This document shows, piece by piece, positions 8,897-17,685 of a DNA stretch of 64,000 nucleotides (position 1 is its first letter; each line of letters starts with the position of its first letter). The position numbers and the translations under genes were made by a program. The stretch comes from Achromobacter aegrifaciens (lineage in GTDB: Bacteria; Pseudomonadota; Gammaproteobacteria; Burkholderiales; Burkholderiaceae_B): assembly GCF_902859735.1 (NCBI RefSeq), contig NZ_CADIJY010000001.1, positions 1,054,001 through 1,118,000 of the forward strand. The letters are read 5' to 3'. The notes under the pieces are model-generated. The model did no database searches and was not told where the DNA came from. It worked only from the letters and a program-made list of their open reading frames with translations.

Positions 8897-9963
8897 GCTT
8901 GGACTCCAGTCAGGGCGGCGCCGGGGGGCGTCGAAGCGGCCGCCTGCGGGGCCGGTTGCGCGGCGACGCGCGCCGCTTCGTGGCAGGCGACCACGTGGTC
9001 GCTGCCATGTTCCAGCAATTGCGGCGCTTCGGCCCGGCAGCGGTCGGTGGCGTAGGCGCAGCGCGGCGCGAAGCTGCAGCCTTTGCCCAGCTCGCTGGGC
9101 GCGGGCACCATGCCGGGGATCTCGGCCAGGCGTTGCGTCGACGCGTTCATCGACGGCATCGACGCCATCAGCGCCCGCGTGTACGGATGCAGGGGGCGGT
9201 CGAACAGTTCGGTGACGGGCGCTTCTTCCACCTTGCGGCCTGCGTACATCACGGCCACGCGGTCGCAGCATTCGGCCACCACGCCCAGGTCGTGGGTGAT
9301 CAGCACGATGCCCATGCCCAAGCTCTGCTGCAGGCTGCGCAGCAGGTCCACGATCTGCGCCTGGATGGTCACGTCCAGCGCCGTGGTCGGTTCGTCGGCG
9401 ATCAGCACTTCGGGATTACAGGCCAGGGCCAGCGCAATCATCACGCGCTGCCGCATGCCGCCGGAAAGCTGGTAGGGGTACTCGTGCACGCGCCGCTCGG
9501 GTTCCGCGATCTGCACCAGGCGCAGCATTTCCTCGGCGCGGCGGTAGGCCTCGCGGCGGCCGAGCTTTTGATGCAGCATCACCGTTTCCGCGATCTGCCG
9601 GCCCACTGTCAGCACGGGGTTCAGCGAGGTCATCGGTTCCTGGAAGATCATCGAGATCCGGTTGCCGCGGATCTGGCGCATCTGCTTTTCGGTCAGGCCC
9701 AGCAGGTCGGTGCCGCGGTAGCGGATCTGGCCGCCGGCATAGCGCCCGGGCGGCGTCGGGATCAGCCGCAGGATGGACAGCGCGGTGACGCTCTTGCCGC
9801 AGCCGGACTCGCCGACCACGCCCAGCGTGCGGCCTGCCCGCACCTGGTAGGACACGCCGTCCACCGAGCGCACGGTGCCGGACACGGTATCGAAGTAGGT
9901 GCGCAGGTTGTCGACTTCGAGCAGCACATCGCCAGGGGCGACGGCGGCGGGAGAGATTGCCAT
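8893..9963 (-). CDS. oligo/dipeptide ABC transporter ATP-binding protein (DppD/OppD-like)
   Basis: The 356-residue ATPase has Walker [10 protein letters not shown] (about 52-60), Q-loop [12 protein letters not shown], signature LSGGMRQR, Walker [13 protein letters not shown] and switch His in ITHDLGVV. It ends with the Opp/Dpp C-terminal domain ([15 protein letters not shown]). It pairs with the second ATPase to power the peptide importer; such importers use a heterodimer of ATPases. The gene lies 9 bases after the DppC-like permease gene and overlaps the next ATPase gene by four bases. Confidence 0.95.
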   Translation of the reverse strand: MAISPAAVAPGDVLLEVDNLRTYFDTVSGTVRSVDGVSYQVRAGRTLGVVGESGCGKSVTALSILRLIPTPPGRYAGGQIRYRGTDLLGLTEKQMRQIRGNRISMIFQEPMTSLNPVLTVGRQIAETVMLHQKLGRREAYRRAEEMLRLVQIAEPERRVHEYPYQLSGGMRQRVMIALALACNPEVLIADEPTTALDVTIQAQIVDLLRSLQQSLGMGIVLITHDLGVVAECCDRVAVMYAGRKVEEAPVTELFDRPLHPYTRALMASMPSMNASTQRLAEIPGMVPAPSELGKGCSFAPRCAYATDRCRAEAPQLLEHGSDHVVACHEAARVAAQPAPQAAASTPPGAALTGVQA

Positions 9964-9972
9964 GGCGTGCTC

Positions 9973-10866
9973 CTAGCGTTGGTTGGTCAGGCGGGGGTCG
10001 AGCGCGTCGCGCAGGCCGTCGCCCATCAGGTTGATCGCCAGCACGGTGACGGCCAGCAGGATGCCCGGATACAGGATGGTGTAGAACGCCACCGCCACGT
10101 AGTTGCGGGCGTCGGCCATCATGTTGCCCCAGCTGGGCACCTGGGCCGGCACGCCTACGCCCAGGAACGACAGCACCGCTTCGGTCAGCACCGCGGTGGC
10201 GGCAATGAACGTGGCCTGCACCACCAGCGGCGTGACCATGTTGGGCAGCACATGGCGCCGCAGGATCACCGGCAGGCGCGTGCCCACGGCGTGGGCGGCT
10301 TCGACGTAAAGCTGTTCGCGCAGCGTCAGCGCCAGCGAACGCACCAGGCGCACCACGCGCGGTACCTGCGGAATGGCGATCGCGATGATCACCGTGGTCA
10401 GGCTGGCGCGGATCACCGCCATCAGGGCGATGGCCAGCAGGATGTCGGGAATGGCCATCATGCCGTCCATGATGCGCATGATGATCGCGTCGGCCCAGCG
10501 CACGAAGCCCGCCATCAGGCCCAGCACCACGCCGACCGCGGTCGCGATCAGCGCCACCACGATGGCCACCACGAGCGACACGCGGCCGCCCCACACCACG
10601 CGGCTGAACACGTCGCGGCCCAGCGCGTCGGTGCCGAAGTAATGTTCGGCCGACGGCGGCTTCATGCGTTGCAGCGGATTGATGCTGATAGGGTTGTGCG
10701 TGGCGATCCAGGGCGCGGCGATGGCCAGGCCCGCCACGATCAACAGCAGCGCCAGGCCCAGGATCAGGGTGGGGTGCTTGCGTATCCAGCGCCAGCGGCG
10801 GCCGCTGGCGCTGAGCGCCTCGTGCAGCACCACGGGCGGGCTGGTGGAAATCGAGCTTTCTGACAT
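9973..10866 (-). CDS. peptide ABC transporter permease (DppC/OppC-like)
   Basis: The 297-residue inner-membrane protein has one N-terminal helix (about 32-52), the OppC-type N-terminal conserved segment HYFGTDALGRDVFSRVVWGGR, and five further helices. The cytoplasmic EAA loop that contacts the ATPases is EAAHAVGTRLPVILRRHVLPN (about 200-220). It is the second permease subunit of the peptide importer. It begins 19 bases after the DppB-like gene stop, in the same operon. The assignment to DppC rather than DppB rests on the GRDVFSR motif and the length. Confidence 0.94.
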   Translation of the reverse strand: MSESSISTSPPVVLHEALSASGRRWRWIRKHPTLILGLALLLIVAGLAIAAPWIATHNPISINPLQRMKPPSAEHYFGTDALGRDVFSRVVWGGRVSLVVAIVVALIATAVGVVLGLMAGFVRWADAIIMRIMDGMMAIPDILLAIALMAVIRASLTTVIIAIAIPQVPRVVRLVRSLALTLREQLYVEAAHAVGTRLPVILRRHVLPNMVTPLVVQATFIAATAVLTEAVLSFLGVGVPAQVPSWGNMMADARNYVAVAFYTILYPGILLAVTVLAINLMGDGLRDALDPRLTNQR

Positions 10867-10885
10867 GATTCTTTCCTGCGGCGGC

Positions 10886-11821
10886 TCAGTAACGGATGCG
10901 AGGATCGAACAGCCGGTAGCTGAGGTCGATCAGCAGATTGATCAGCACGTAGGTGCCGGCCGATAGCAGCAGCACGCTCTGGATCACCGGATAGTCATGG
11001 TGCTGGACCGCGTCGATGACCAGCCGGCCGATGCCGGGAATGGCGAACACAGTCTCGGTCACGACCACGCCGCCGATCAGCAGCGCGATGCCCACGCCCA
11101 CCGTGGTGGCAATCGGGATGGCGGCATTGCGCAGCGCGTGCTCCAGCACGGGCAGCACCGCCAGGCCCTTGGCGCGCGCCGTGCGGATGTAGTCCTCGTG
11201 CAGCACTTCCACCACGGTCGCGCGGGTCATGCGGGTGATCAGCGCGATGTACACCAGCGCCAGGTTGATACAGGGCAGGGTCAGGTTGCGCAGCCACGGG
11301 CCCACGCCCTCGGACAGGCTGACATAGCCCTGCACCGGCAGCCATTGCAGCTTGATGGCGAAGCCGTAGATCAGCAGGTAGCCGACCAGGAACACCGGCA
11401 CCGAGAACGCCAGCACGGCGAACAGCATCACCAGGCGGTCGATCCAGGTGCCGGCGCGGTAGGCGGCCAGCACGCCCAGCGGCACGGCCACGATGATGGA
11501 GACCAGCATCGTGAGCGCGGCAATGGACAACGTGGGTTCCACCCGCTGCGCCAGCAGCTGCGTCACGGGCACGTGGGTGAAGATGGACGTGCCCAGGTCG
11601 CCTTGCAGCAGCTTGCCCGCCCACAGCCCGAACTGCCGCCACAGCGGCTCGTCCAGGCCCAGCGCCACGCGCAGCTTGGCGATGTCGTCGGCGGAGGCGA
11701 AATCCCCGGCGATGAGCGCCGCCGGGTCTCCCGGCGACAGGTGGATCAGCAGGAAGACGATCACCGCCACCACTGCCATGACAGGCACGATGGCAAGCAC
11801 TCGCCGGATGATGTAACCCAT
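10886..11821 (-). CDS. peptide ABC transporter permease (DppB/OppB-like)
   Basis: The 311-residue membrane protein opens with the characteristic MGYIIRRVLAIVPVMAVVAV first helix and the segment LLIHLSPGDPAALIAG, both typical of DppB/OppB. Six membrane helices are apparent, and the EAA-loop region is LHEDYIRTARAKGLAVLPVL (about 210-230). Together with the DppC-like subunit it forms the translocation channel. It follows the substrate-binding-protein gene by 34 bases on the same strand. Confidence 0.94.
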   Translation of the reverse strand: MGYIIRRVLAIVPVMAVVAVIVFLLIHLSPGDPAALIAGDFASADDIAKLRVALGLDEPLWRQFGLWAGKLLQGDLGTSIFTHVPVTQLLAQRVEPTLSIAALTMLVSIIVAVPLGVLAAYRAGTWIDRLVMLFAVLAFSVPVFLVGYLLIYGFAIKLQWLPVQGYVSLSEGVGPWLRNLTLPCINLALVYIALITRMTRATVVEVLHEDYIRTARAKGLAVLPVLEHALRNAAIPIATTVGVGIALLIGGVVVTETVFAIPGIGRLVIDAVQHHDYPVIQSVLLLSAGTYVLINLLIDLSYRLFDPRIRY

Positions 11822-11855
11822 GGTTGTCTCGCGTATCGATTAGGCTGGCTGCGGA

Positions 11856-13439
11856 TTACTTGTCCAGCACCCACAGGTTCGGCAGGCTCCAGATCTTTTC
11901 CGCATTCTTCAGGCTGTTGTGCGAGGCGAATGCCCGCGAATACTGGCCCACCGAGATCGCGGGGAAAGCTTCATAGGCGCGCTCCTGGAACTGGTCCAGC
12001 ACGCGCTTGCGCTCGTCCGAGCTGGTGGCCGCGATCCACTGGGCGCGCAGTTCGTCCAGCTTCTTGTCGCAGGGCCAGCCCGGCAGGCTGTTGCCGCACA
12101 CCGCGCCCAGGTAGGTGTTGCTGATGGGCGAGTCGACGTTGAACTCGGAAGCGGCCGACAGGAAGATGTTCCAGCCGCCCTTGTCGATGGGTTCCTTGCG
12201 GGCCCGGCGGGCGGTCAGCGTGGCCCAGTCCATGGACTGGATGTCGAGGCTGACGCCGATGTCCTGCAGCGCCTGGATGGCGACCAGCGTGGCGGAGTTC
12301 AGGTAGGCCAGGTCGGTGGGCAGCAGGATCGCGACCTTCTCGCCCTTGTATCCGGCTTCGGCCAGCAACTTCTTGGCCAGCGCGGGATCGGGCTTGGCGT
12401 AGGGCGCCGCGCCGGCGGTGGTGTCGTTGGGGCCGCCGCAGATGAAGACCGTGGCGCAGTACTTCATGCGCAGGTCGTCCGGGTAGCCCATGGCGGCGGT
12501 GAACTTGTCCTGGTCCACCAGGTGGGCCACGGCCTGGCGCGCCTTCTCGTTGTTGAACGGCGGCATGGACTGGTTCAGGATGATGTAGCCTTGGGCGCGC
12601 TCCATCACGCCGATCTTGACGTTCTTGTTGCCGCGCAAGGCGTCGATGTAGTCCGCCGGCGCCTGTTCGATCATGTCGACTTCGCCGTTGGTCAGCGCGG
12701 CCGTGGCGCTGTTGGAATCGGGCAGCACGCGCCATTCCACGCGCGGGATGTGCGGGGTCTTGTTGCCGGCCAGGCCGTCGGCCTGGGCCTTGGGGCCGAC
12801 GTAGTTCGGATTCTGCTCGAACACGATCTTGCTGCCGGGCACCCATTCGGCGCGCTTGAAGAGGTAAGGGCCGGAACCTACGACCTCGGTCAGCGGGCGG
12901 TCGGCCGGCTGCGAGGCCAGGCGCTGGGGCAGGATGAACGCGGGGTAGCTGGACACCTTCGCCAGGCCTTCGAGCACCAGGTCGAACGGCTGGTCCAGCG
13001 TCAGCTTGAAGGTGTTGGCGTCCACGGCTTCCCACTTGCCACCGGCGCGCGTGATGGCCTGGCCGATGTTGTCGCGCGCGGACCAGCGCTGCAGCGACGC
13101 GATCACGTCGGCGGTGGTCAGCGCCTGGCCGTCGCTGAACTTCAGGCCAGGCAGCAGCGTGAAGGTCCAGGTCTTCTTGTCGTCGCTGGCCGAATACTTT
13201 TCTACCATCTGCGGCTGCGGCTTGCTGTGCGAGTCCATCGCGAACAGCGTGTCATACACCATGTAGCCGAAGTTGCGCGTGATGTAGGCGGTGGTGAAGG
13301 TCGGATCCAGCACCTTCAGGTCGGCGTGCGGCACGATGCGCAGGGTCTTGGCCTGCTGCGCGTGCGCCGGCGCGGCGCCAAGGGTGAAGGCCAGGCCGAG
13401 GGTGGCCGTCGAGAACAGGCAAAGCAGGCGTTTTTTCAT
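11856..13439 (-). CDS. peptide-type ABC transporter substrate-binding protein (family 5)
   Basis: The 527-residue periplasmic protein has a signal peptide (MKKRLLCLFSTATLGLAF...AHAQQ, cleavage near residue 27). It then shows the family-5 hallmarks: LRIVPHADLKVLDPTFTTAYITRNFGYMVYDTLFAMD, the segment YKFTLLPGLKFSDGQALTTADVIASL with WTFTL preceding it, and a long lobe with ALTNGEVDMIEQAP. Family 5 binds peptides, nickel, opines and oligosaccharides. GGGAG-like GGGAG precedes the ATG by about 9 bases. It lies between an M81 peptidase gene and the permeases, suggesting a peptide or amide substrate that is then hydrolysed in the cell. Confidence 0.94.
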   Translation of the reverse strand: MKKRLLCLFSTATLGLAFTLGAAPAHAQQAKTLRIVPHADLKVLDPTFTTAYITRNFGYMVYDTLFAMDSHSKPQPQMVEKYSASDDKKTWTFTLLPGLKFSDGQALTTADVIASLQRWSARDNIGQAITRAGGKWEAVDANTFKLTLDQPFDLVLEGLAKVSSYPAFILPQRLASQPADRPLTEVVGSGPYLFKRAEWVPGSKIVFEQNPNYVGPKAQADGLAGNKTPHIPRVEWRVLPDSNSATAALTNGEVDMIEQAPADYIDALRGNKNVKIGVMERAQGYIILNQSMPPFNNEKARQAVAHLVDQDKFTAAMGYPDDLRMKYCATVFICGGPNDTTAGAAPYAKPDPALAKKLLAEAGYKGEKVAILLPTDLAYLNSATLVAIQALQDIGVSLDIQSMDWATLTARRARKEPIDKGGWNIFLSAASEFNVDSPISNTYLGAVCGNSLPGWPCDKKLDELRAQWIAATSSDERKRVLDQFQERAYEAFPAISVGQYSRAFASHNSLKNAEKIWSLPNLWVLDK

Positions 13440-13496
13440 CGCGCTAGGCTCCCATCTTGTTGGTGGAGGCGCCGGCGTCCGCGCGCCGGCAGGTTC

Positions 13497-14936
13497 TTAG
13501 AGCGGCCACTTGGGCAGCCGGATATTGCGGTACGTGAGCGTTTTCCAGTCGGGCGTGGCGACGCCCTTGCCGCCGACATAGATGATGTGGCGCGCGACTT
13601 TCGAGAACGAGGCATGGAAGTGCTGCGCGGACTTGACCACCACGATCTTCCTGGAAGAAAGATCGCAGCCCAGCTGCGTGAACAGGTCCATGTTGATGGC
13701 CTGGTTGCGCAGTGAGGTCAGCACGATCTCGATGCCCTGGGTCTCGACCAGCGCGCAGTCCCCCATCGCTGCCGGCGCGCCGGACAGGCCCGTCATGATC
13801 ATGTCGGCCTGGATGGCCTTGACCGTGCAGCGCAGGTCCAGAGGGTCGCCGGACAAGGGACCGACCTTGCCGCCAATGCGCAGGTCCAGCACCGCGCCGG
13901 GACCGGCGTCGAACGCAATGCGCGCCGAAACCGGATCCCACATGGGACCCAGCGCCGCGTTCGTCACGCCGCGTTCCAGCATGCGGCTCAGGACAAACGT
14001 GGCGTCGCCGGGCGCGCCGCTGCCGGGATTGTCGGGCCGGTCGGCCAGCACCACCGGACCGTCGCCGAAGGCCAGCGCTTCGTCCAGCGCCAGGTCCACG
14101 CTGCGGTAGGGCACCATGAGCTGCTCGCGCATGCCGATGAGTTCATCGGCCAGGCGGCGCGCCAGCGCTTGCGCGGCGCTAGCGTCGCCATCGGCGTAGA
14201 CCAGCACCTTGGTGCCCATTTCCGGCACGTCGCCGGTGGCGAAGCCTTGCGCCGCCGAGATCGACAGGATGCCGTCGCGGCCTTCCAGCGCCTTGATGCG
14301 GCTGACGAAGCCCTGCGCCGGTTCGCGCGTGGTGTGCATGGGCACGATCATGTCGCAGTCGACCAACGCCGCGACGGGTCGCGTGCGGCCGGCCTGCGCG
14401 TCCAGGCACAAGGCCAGCAGGTCTTCCGCGCGTTCACGGATGTCGGTGTGGGGATATTCCTTGAACAGGACCAGCACCGTGGCCTGTTCCACCATCAACG
14501 GACTCAGGTGCGCATGGGGATCCAGTTCGGCGCCCACCACCACATCGGGGCCGACGATCTCGCGCACGTGGCGCAGGATGTCGCCCTCGCAGTCGTCGTA
14601 GCCGTCGGCCACCATGGCGCCGTGCAGGCCCAGCAACACCATGTCCACCGGCATCGCCGCGCGCAGGTCGGCCAGGATCTGGTCGCGCAGCGTCTCGTAG
14701 GCGGCGCGGGTGGTCGTGCCGCCCGGCTGCGCGGACGTGACCAGGCCTTCGGCCAGCGTCCAGCCGGCCTCGCGGCCGCGCTGCCGTGCCACGTACAGCG
14801 GCGCGCCTGCAAAGGTCACCGAGTCCGGATGCGTGCCCGCCGGATAGTAGTCGCGGTCCTGGAAGGAGGCGAGGCTGGTGGGCATGGGCGCGAAGGTGTT
14901 GGTTTCCGTGCCCAGGCCGGCGCTGAAGATCTTCAT
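13497..14936 (-). CDS. M81-family metallopeptidase (MlrC-like), copy 1
   Basis: The 479-residue protein is an M81 (microcystinase C-like) metallopeptidase, a family of Zn enzymes acting on linear peptides. It begins MKIFSAGLGTETNTFAPMPT and has GLHGAMVADGYDDCEGD and ELDPHAHL as probable metal-site motifs near residues 110-165; the MlrC C-terminal domain follows, ending RLPKWPL. The start at 14936 is set by alignment with the second copy; the frame stays open further upstream. It is the first gene of the peptide-importer operon (57 bases before the binding-protein gene), so it likely degrades the imported peptide. Its middle part is almost identical in DNA to the divergent copy at 15384-16826. 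Confidence 0.9.
   Translation of the reverse strand: MKIFSAGLGTETNTFAPMPTSLASFQDRDYYPAGTHPDSVTFAGAPLYVARQRGREAGWTLAEGLVTSAQPGGTTTRAAYETLRDQILADLRAAMPVDMVLLGLHGAMVADGYDDCEGDILRHVREIVGPDVVVGAELDPHAHLSPLMVEQATVLVLFKEYPHTDIRERAEDLLALCLDAQAGRTRPVAALVDCDMIVPMHTTREPAQGFVSRIKALEGRDGILSISAAQGFATGDVPEMGTKVLVYADGDASAAQALARRLADELIGMREQLMVPYRSVDLALDEALAFGDGPVVLADRPDNPGSGAPGDATFVLSRMLERGVTNAALGPMWDPVSARIAFDAGPGAVLDLRIGGKVGPLSGDPLDLRCTVKAIQADMIMTGLSGAPAAMGDCALVETQGIEIVLTSLRNQAINMDLFTQLGCDLSSRKIVVVKSAQHFHASFSKVARHIIYVGGKGVATPDWKTLTYRNIRLPKWPL
14093..14423 (-). repeat. inverted repeat arm A (M81 gene core)
   Basis: This stretch within M81 copy 1, read on the minus strand, matches 15897-16227 in copy 2. Comparing by eye I count about five mismatches in 331 bases, including synonymous positions. 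Similarity at a lower level continues to about 14732, with a further perfectly matching block of about 100 bases near 14590-14690. Outside this core the two genes differ at many positions. Confidence 0.85.
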
Positions 14937-15383
14937 GGCCGGGCCTCCGGACAGGCTGCTGCATGCGCCGCGGCGCGCGCGGCGGTCCAGGTCGACGACA
15001 TAATTTTCCCCTTGTATGGATCGGATGTCCGTCATTGCCGCCACATGAGAGAGGCACTGCGTTCCGTATCGCGGATGATCGGCGGCACACCAGCGAGGCA
15101 CAAATAGCTAACGTGTTCCCATGGATAACCCAAGGTTATGGTGTGCGCTTTTTCGGGGAAAATCGCGGCGAAAAGCGCGCAGATCGGCTGCTTTTAAGGG
15201 AAAACGATAGGCCGGCCGAAAGCCTTTCCGCGCGCATATGAAAGGTTATGGACAGTTCATGATTTGGAATTTGTGGGCGGGTCTGGCGGCGCTCAGAATC
15301 TGGAGCTGTTCCTGGCCGGCGGGCAAGCCGCAAGGCCGTCGCCTTTCAACCGCTAGCGGCGCGCCGCGCCCTGGAGTCGCCCC
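14937..15383. promoter_or_regulatory. divergent promoter region between the two M81 genes
   Basis: This 447-base stretch carries no convincing gene. It holds the promoters of both divergent peptidase genes. Visible structure: a perfect 6-3-6 inverted repeat ATAACC-CAA-GGTTAT at 15125-15139; an 8-bp inverted repeat GCGCTTTT-N18-AAAAGCGC at 15145-15178; and a second GGTTATGG at 15244-15251 that repeats the right arm of the first dyad. These are candidate operators. No regulator gene lies inside the divergent pair; the nearest is the TetR gene at 16866-17543. Binding is inferred only. Confidence 0.4.
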
Positions 15384-16826
15384 ATGCGCATATTCACCGG
15401 CGCCCTCGCCACCGAAACCAATACGTTCTCGCCTTTGCCTACCGGCCTCGCAGCGTTCAAGTCGCGCGAGTATCTTCCCGGCGGCACGCATCCCGACCAT
15501 ATGACGTTCTACGCCGGACCGCTATGGGTTGCGCGCCAAGGCGCAAGCGCAGGAGGCTGGACGCGGGTCGAAGGGCTGGTGGCTTCGGCCCAGCCGGGCG
15601 GCACCACCACGCGCGCGGCCTACGAAACCTTGCGAGACGAGTTGCTGGCCGACCTGCGCGCGGCGATGCCGGTGGACATGGTGTTGCTGGGCCTGCACGG
15701 CGCCATGGTGGCCGACGGCTACGACGACTGCGAGGGCGACATCCTGCGCCGCGTGCGCGAGATCGTCGGCCCCGACGTGGTGGTGGGCGCGGAGCTGGAT
15801 CCGCACGCGCATCTCACGCCGCTGATGGTGGAGCAGGCCACGGTGCTGGTCTTGTTCAAGGAATATCCCCACACCGATGTACTGGAGCGCGCCGAGGACC
15901 TGCTGGCCTTGTGCCTGGACGCGCAGGCCGGGCGCACGCGACCCGTCGCGGCGTTGATCGACTGCGACATGATCGTGCCCATGCACACCACGCGCGAACC
16001 GGCGCAGGGCTTCGTCAGCCGCATCAAGGCGCTGGAAGGTCGCGACGGCATCCTGTCGATCTCGGCGGCGCAAGGCTTCGCCACGGGAGACGTGCCGGAA
16101 ATGGGCACCAAGGTGCTGGTCTACGCCGATGGCGACGCTAGCGCCGCGCAAGCGCTGGCGCGCCGCCTGGCCGATGAACTCATCGGCATGCGCGAGCAGC
16201 TCATGGTGCCCTACCGCAGCGTGGACCAGGCGCTGGATGAAGCGCTGGCCCATGGCGACGGGCCGATCGTATTGGCCGACCGTTCGGACAATCCCGGCAG
16301 CGGCGCAGCCGGAGACTCCACTTATCTGCTGGCCAGGATGCGCGAGCGCGGCATACGCAATGCCGCCATCGGTCCGTTGTGGGATCCGGTTGCGGCGCGC
16401 ATTGCGTTCGACGCTGGCCCCGGCGCGGAGCTGGACCTGCGTATCGGCGGCAAGGTCGGTCCGTTGTCCGGCAGCCCCGTGGACGCGCGCTGCCGGGTCG
16501 TGGCGACGCATGCGGACATGTACATGACGGGTAACTCCAACACCCGCATCGCCTTGGGCGACTGCGCGCTGGTCGACGTGGACGGCATCCTGGTCGTCCT
16601 GGTCTCGCTGCGTACACAGGCCTATCACACGGACCTCTTTACCCAGCTGGGCTGCGACCTGACGGCGCAGCGCCTGATAGTGGTGAAGTCCGCGCACCAC
16701 TTCCACGCCAGGTACGCGCCCTTGGCCAAGGCGGTGTTGTACGTGGCCGCGCCCGGTTCCGCCAGCCCGGACTGGAGCAGCTTGCCGTACCGCAAGGCCA
16801 GGCTGCCGAAATGGCCGATTGCGTAG
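15384..16826 (+). CDS. M81-family metallopeptidase (MlrC-like), copy 2
   Basis: The 480-residue paralogue of the divergent M81 gene begins MRIFTGALATETNTFSPLPT and keeps the same probable metal-site motifs (GLHGAMVADGYDDCEGD, ELDPHAHL). Residues from about 70 to 290 are nearly identical to copy 1, whereas the N-terminal 70 and the C-terminal 190 residues differ clearly (for example AVLYVAAPGSASPDW against HIIYVGGKGVATPDW). Both complete proteins look functional. It is transcribed away from the importer operon, probably alone, and is convergent with the TetR gene. A different peptide specificity from copy 1 is plausible but unproven. Confidence 0.9.
   Translation: MRIFTGALATETNTFSPLPTGLAAFKSREYLPGGTHPDHMTFYAGPLWVARQGASAGGWTRVEGLVASAQPGGTTTRAAYETLRDELLADLRAAMPVDMVLLGLHGAMVADGYDDCEGDILRRVREIVGPDVVVGAELDPHAHLTPLMVEQATVLVLFKEYPHTDVLERAEDLLALCLDAQAGRTRPVAALIDCDMIVPMHTTREPAQGFVSRIKALEGRDGILSISAAQGFATGDVPEMGTKVLVYADGDASAAQALARRLADELIGMREQLMVPYRSVDQALDEALAHGDGPIVLADRSDNPGSGAAGDSTYLLARMRERGIRNAAIGPLWDPVAARIAFDAGPGAELDLRIGGKVGPLSGSPVDARCRVVATHADMYMTGNSNTRIALGDCALVDVDGILVVLVSLRTQAYHTDLFTQLGCDLTAQRLIVVKSAHHFHARYAPLAKAVLYVAAPGSASPDWSSLPYRKARLPKWPIA
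15897..16227 (+). repeat. inverted repeat arm B (M81 gene core)
   Basis: This is the plus-strand partner of 14093-14423. The two arms are inverted and enclose about 1.5 kb that holds the 5' halves of both peptidase genes and their shared promoter region. Confidence 0.85.
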
Positions 16827-16831
16827 CGGGA

Positions 16832-16848
16832 TTGCCATTCCGGCAATG
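16832..16848. terminator. hairpin between convergent genes
   Basis: ATTGCC-ATTCC-GGCAAT forms a perfect 6-bp stem 6 bases after the M81 stop, followed by a GC-rich GGGCCGCGCGGCC dyad. It lies between two convergent stops (16826 and 16866) and has no T tract, so it is only a candidate terminator. Confidence 0.4.
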
Positions 16849-16865
16849 GGCCGCGCGGCCGGCCC

Positions 16866-17543
16866 TCAGCCCTTGGACGGCTTTCTTTCCTGTCCGGGGA
16901 CGCGCTTCTTGGGCGCGGCGGCGTCGGACCGCGGGGGGCCGTTATCCAGCATGGCGAGCAGGCCGATGATCAGCGCCTGCATGCCCTGGTCCAGTTCCAC
17001 TTCCATCTCGGATTCTTCCGCCGCGCGTTCCGCCTCCACGACCGGCTCCAGCCCGGCGACCGAATACACCGTGTCGGCCACCGCCATGCCGTGGAAGGCC
17101 ACCGTCGCCAGCAGGATGCGGGACTGTTCCCTGGAAATTCCGTAGGCCTTGGCGATGTGCCGCTGTTGGTCGTCGATCTTGGCGAGCATGGAAGGCGTTG
17201 CAGCCAGCCTGCGGATCACGTAGGGCGTGACGCCTGGGTGCGCCTTGACGAACTCGCGCACGGACGCGGCGAAAGTGGTCAGGTATTCCTTCAGTTCGCC
17301 GCGGTCGTTGCTACAGGCTTGCGGTATCTGCCAGCGCTTGAAGATCTCCTCGGCGACCAGGCGCTTGAGTTCCTCCAGGCTGGGCACGTGCTTGTACAGC
17401 GCCATATGGCTGACGCCCAGTGCCGCCGCGAGCCCGACGAAGGTGATGTTCGGCAGGCCCATCGCTATGCCGGCATCGGCAATCCGCTCCCGGGTGATGG
17501 TGGGAGGGCGTCCCCGCGCTGGTCGGCGCTCTGGCGGTGTCAT
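16866..17543 (-). CDS. TetR-family transcriptional regulator
   Basis: The 225-residue protein has a TetR/AcrR helix-turn-helix at residues 18-65 (TRERIADAGIAMGLPNITFVG, then LAAALGVSHMALYKHVPSLEEL). It has an all-helical ligand domain and a charged C-terminal tail ending in RKPSKG. AGGAA 6-7 bases before the ATG supports the start. It is divergent from the siderophore uptake operon, 142 bases away, with repeated AAACTAA/TTAGTTT half-sites in between, so it probably represses itself and that operon. The inducer is unknown; a siderophore or its breakdown product is possible. Confidence 0.9.
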   Translation of the reverse strand: MTPPERRPARGRPPTITRERIADAGIAMGLPNITFVGLAAALGVSHMALYKHVPSLEELKRLVAEEIFKRWQIPQACSNDRGELKEYLTTFAASVREFVKAHPGVTPYVIRRLAATPSMLAKIDDQQRHIAKAYGISREQSRILLATVAFHGMAVADTVYSVAGLEPVVEAERAAEESEMEVELDQGMQALIIGLLAMLDNGPPRSDAAAPKKRVPGQERKPSKG

Positions 17544-17599
17544 GGCTGTTCCTGGTTCCTTGGCGTCATTCAGCCTTCACTTTAACCCGGCCCGATTTA

Positions 17600-17641
17600 T
17601 TTAGTTTATTGCAATGAAACTAATTCGAGAATTTAGTTTAT
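17600..17641. promoter_or_regulatory. candidate TetR operator: three alternating half-sites
   Basis: TTTAGTTTAT occurs at 17600-17609 and again at 17632-17641, exactly 32 bases apart, with the inverse AAACTAA at 17617-17623 between them. Left and middle form an inverted repeat (7-bp arms, 9-base gap), and middle and right form a second (7-bp arms, 9-base gap), sharing the central half-site. The position just upstream of the tetR start and the importer operon suits a shared operator. Confidence 0.55.
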
Positions 17642-17660
17642 AGTGATGCAAATAATTATC
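17642..17660 (+). promoter_or_regulatory. candidate Fur box upstream of siderophore operon
   Basis: The 19 bases AGTGATGCAAATAATTATC match 13 of 19 positions of the classical Fur consensus, including the whole right end AATTATC apart from one base. It lies 25 bases before the ATG of the first ABC gene and next to the TetR half-sites. Iron control of siderophore uptake is expected from family knowledge. Confidence 0.5.
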
Positions 17661-17685
17661 ACCAACATCTGGGTAAGTCGATTTC

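Noticed and set aside
8899-13715. Long plus-strand open frames opposite the peptide importer genes
   Set aside because: His/Gln/Arg/Gly-rich shadows typical of high-GC DNA; the minus-strand genes have clear families and overlapping starts.
14937-15383. A possible small gene in the gap between the M81 genes
   Set aside because: Short frames there lack Shine-Dalgarno, conserved motifs and codon bias; the stretch is better explained as promoter DNA with dyads.
16832-16848. Attachment site or IS end suggested by the ATTGCC/GGCAAT hairpin
   Set aside because: No integrase, transposase or target duplication nearby; a hairpin between convergent genes is the simpler reading.
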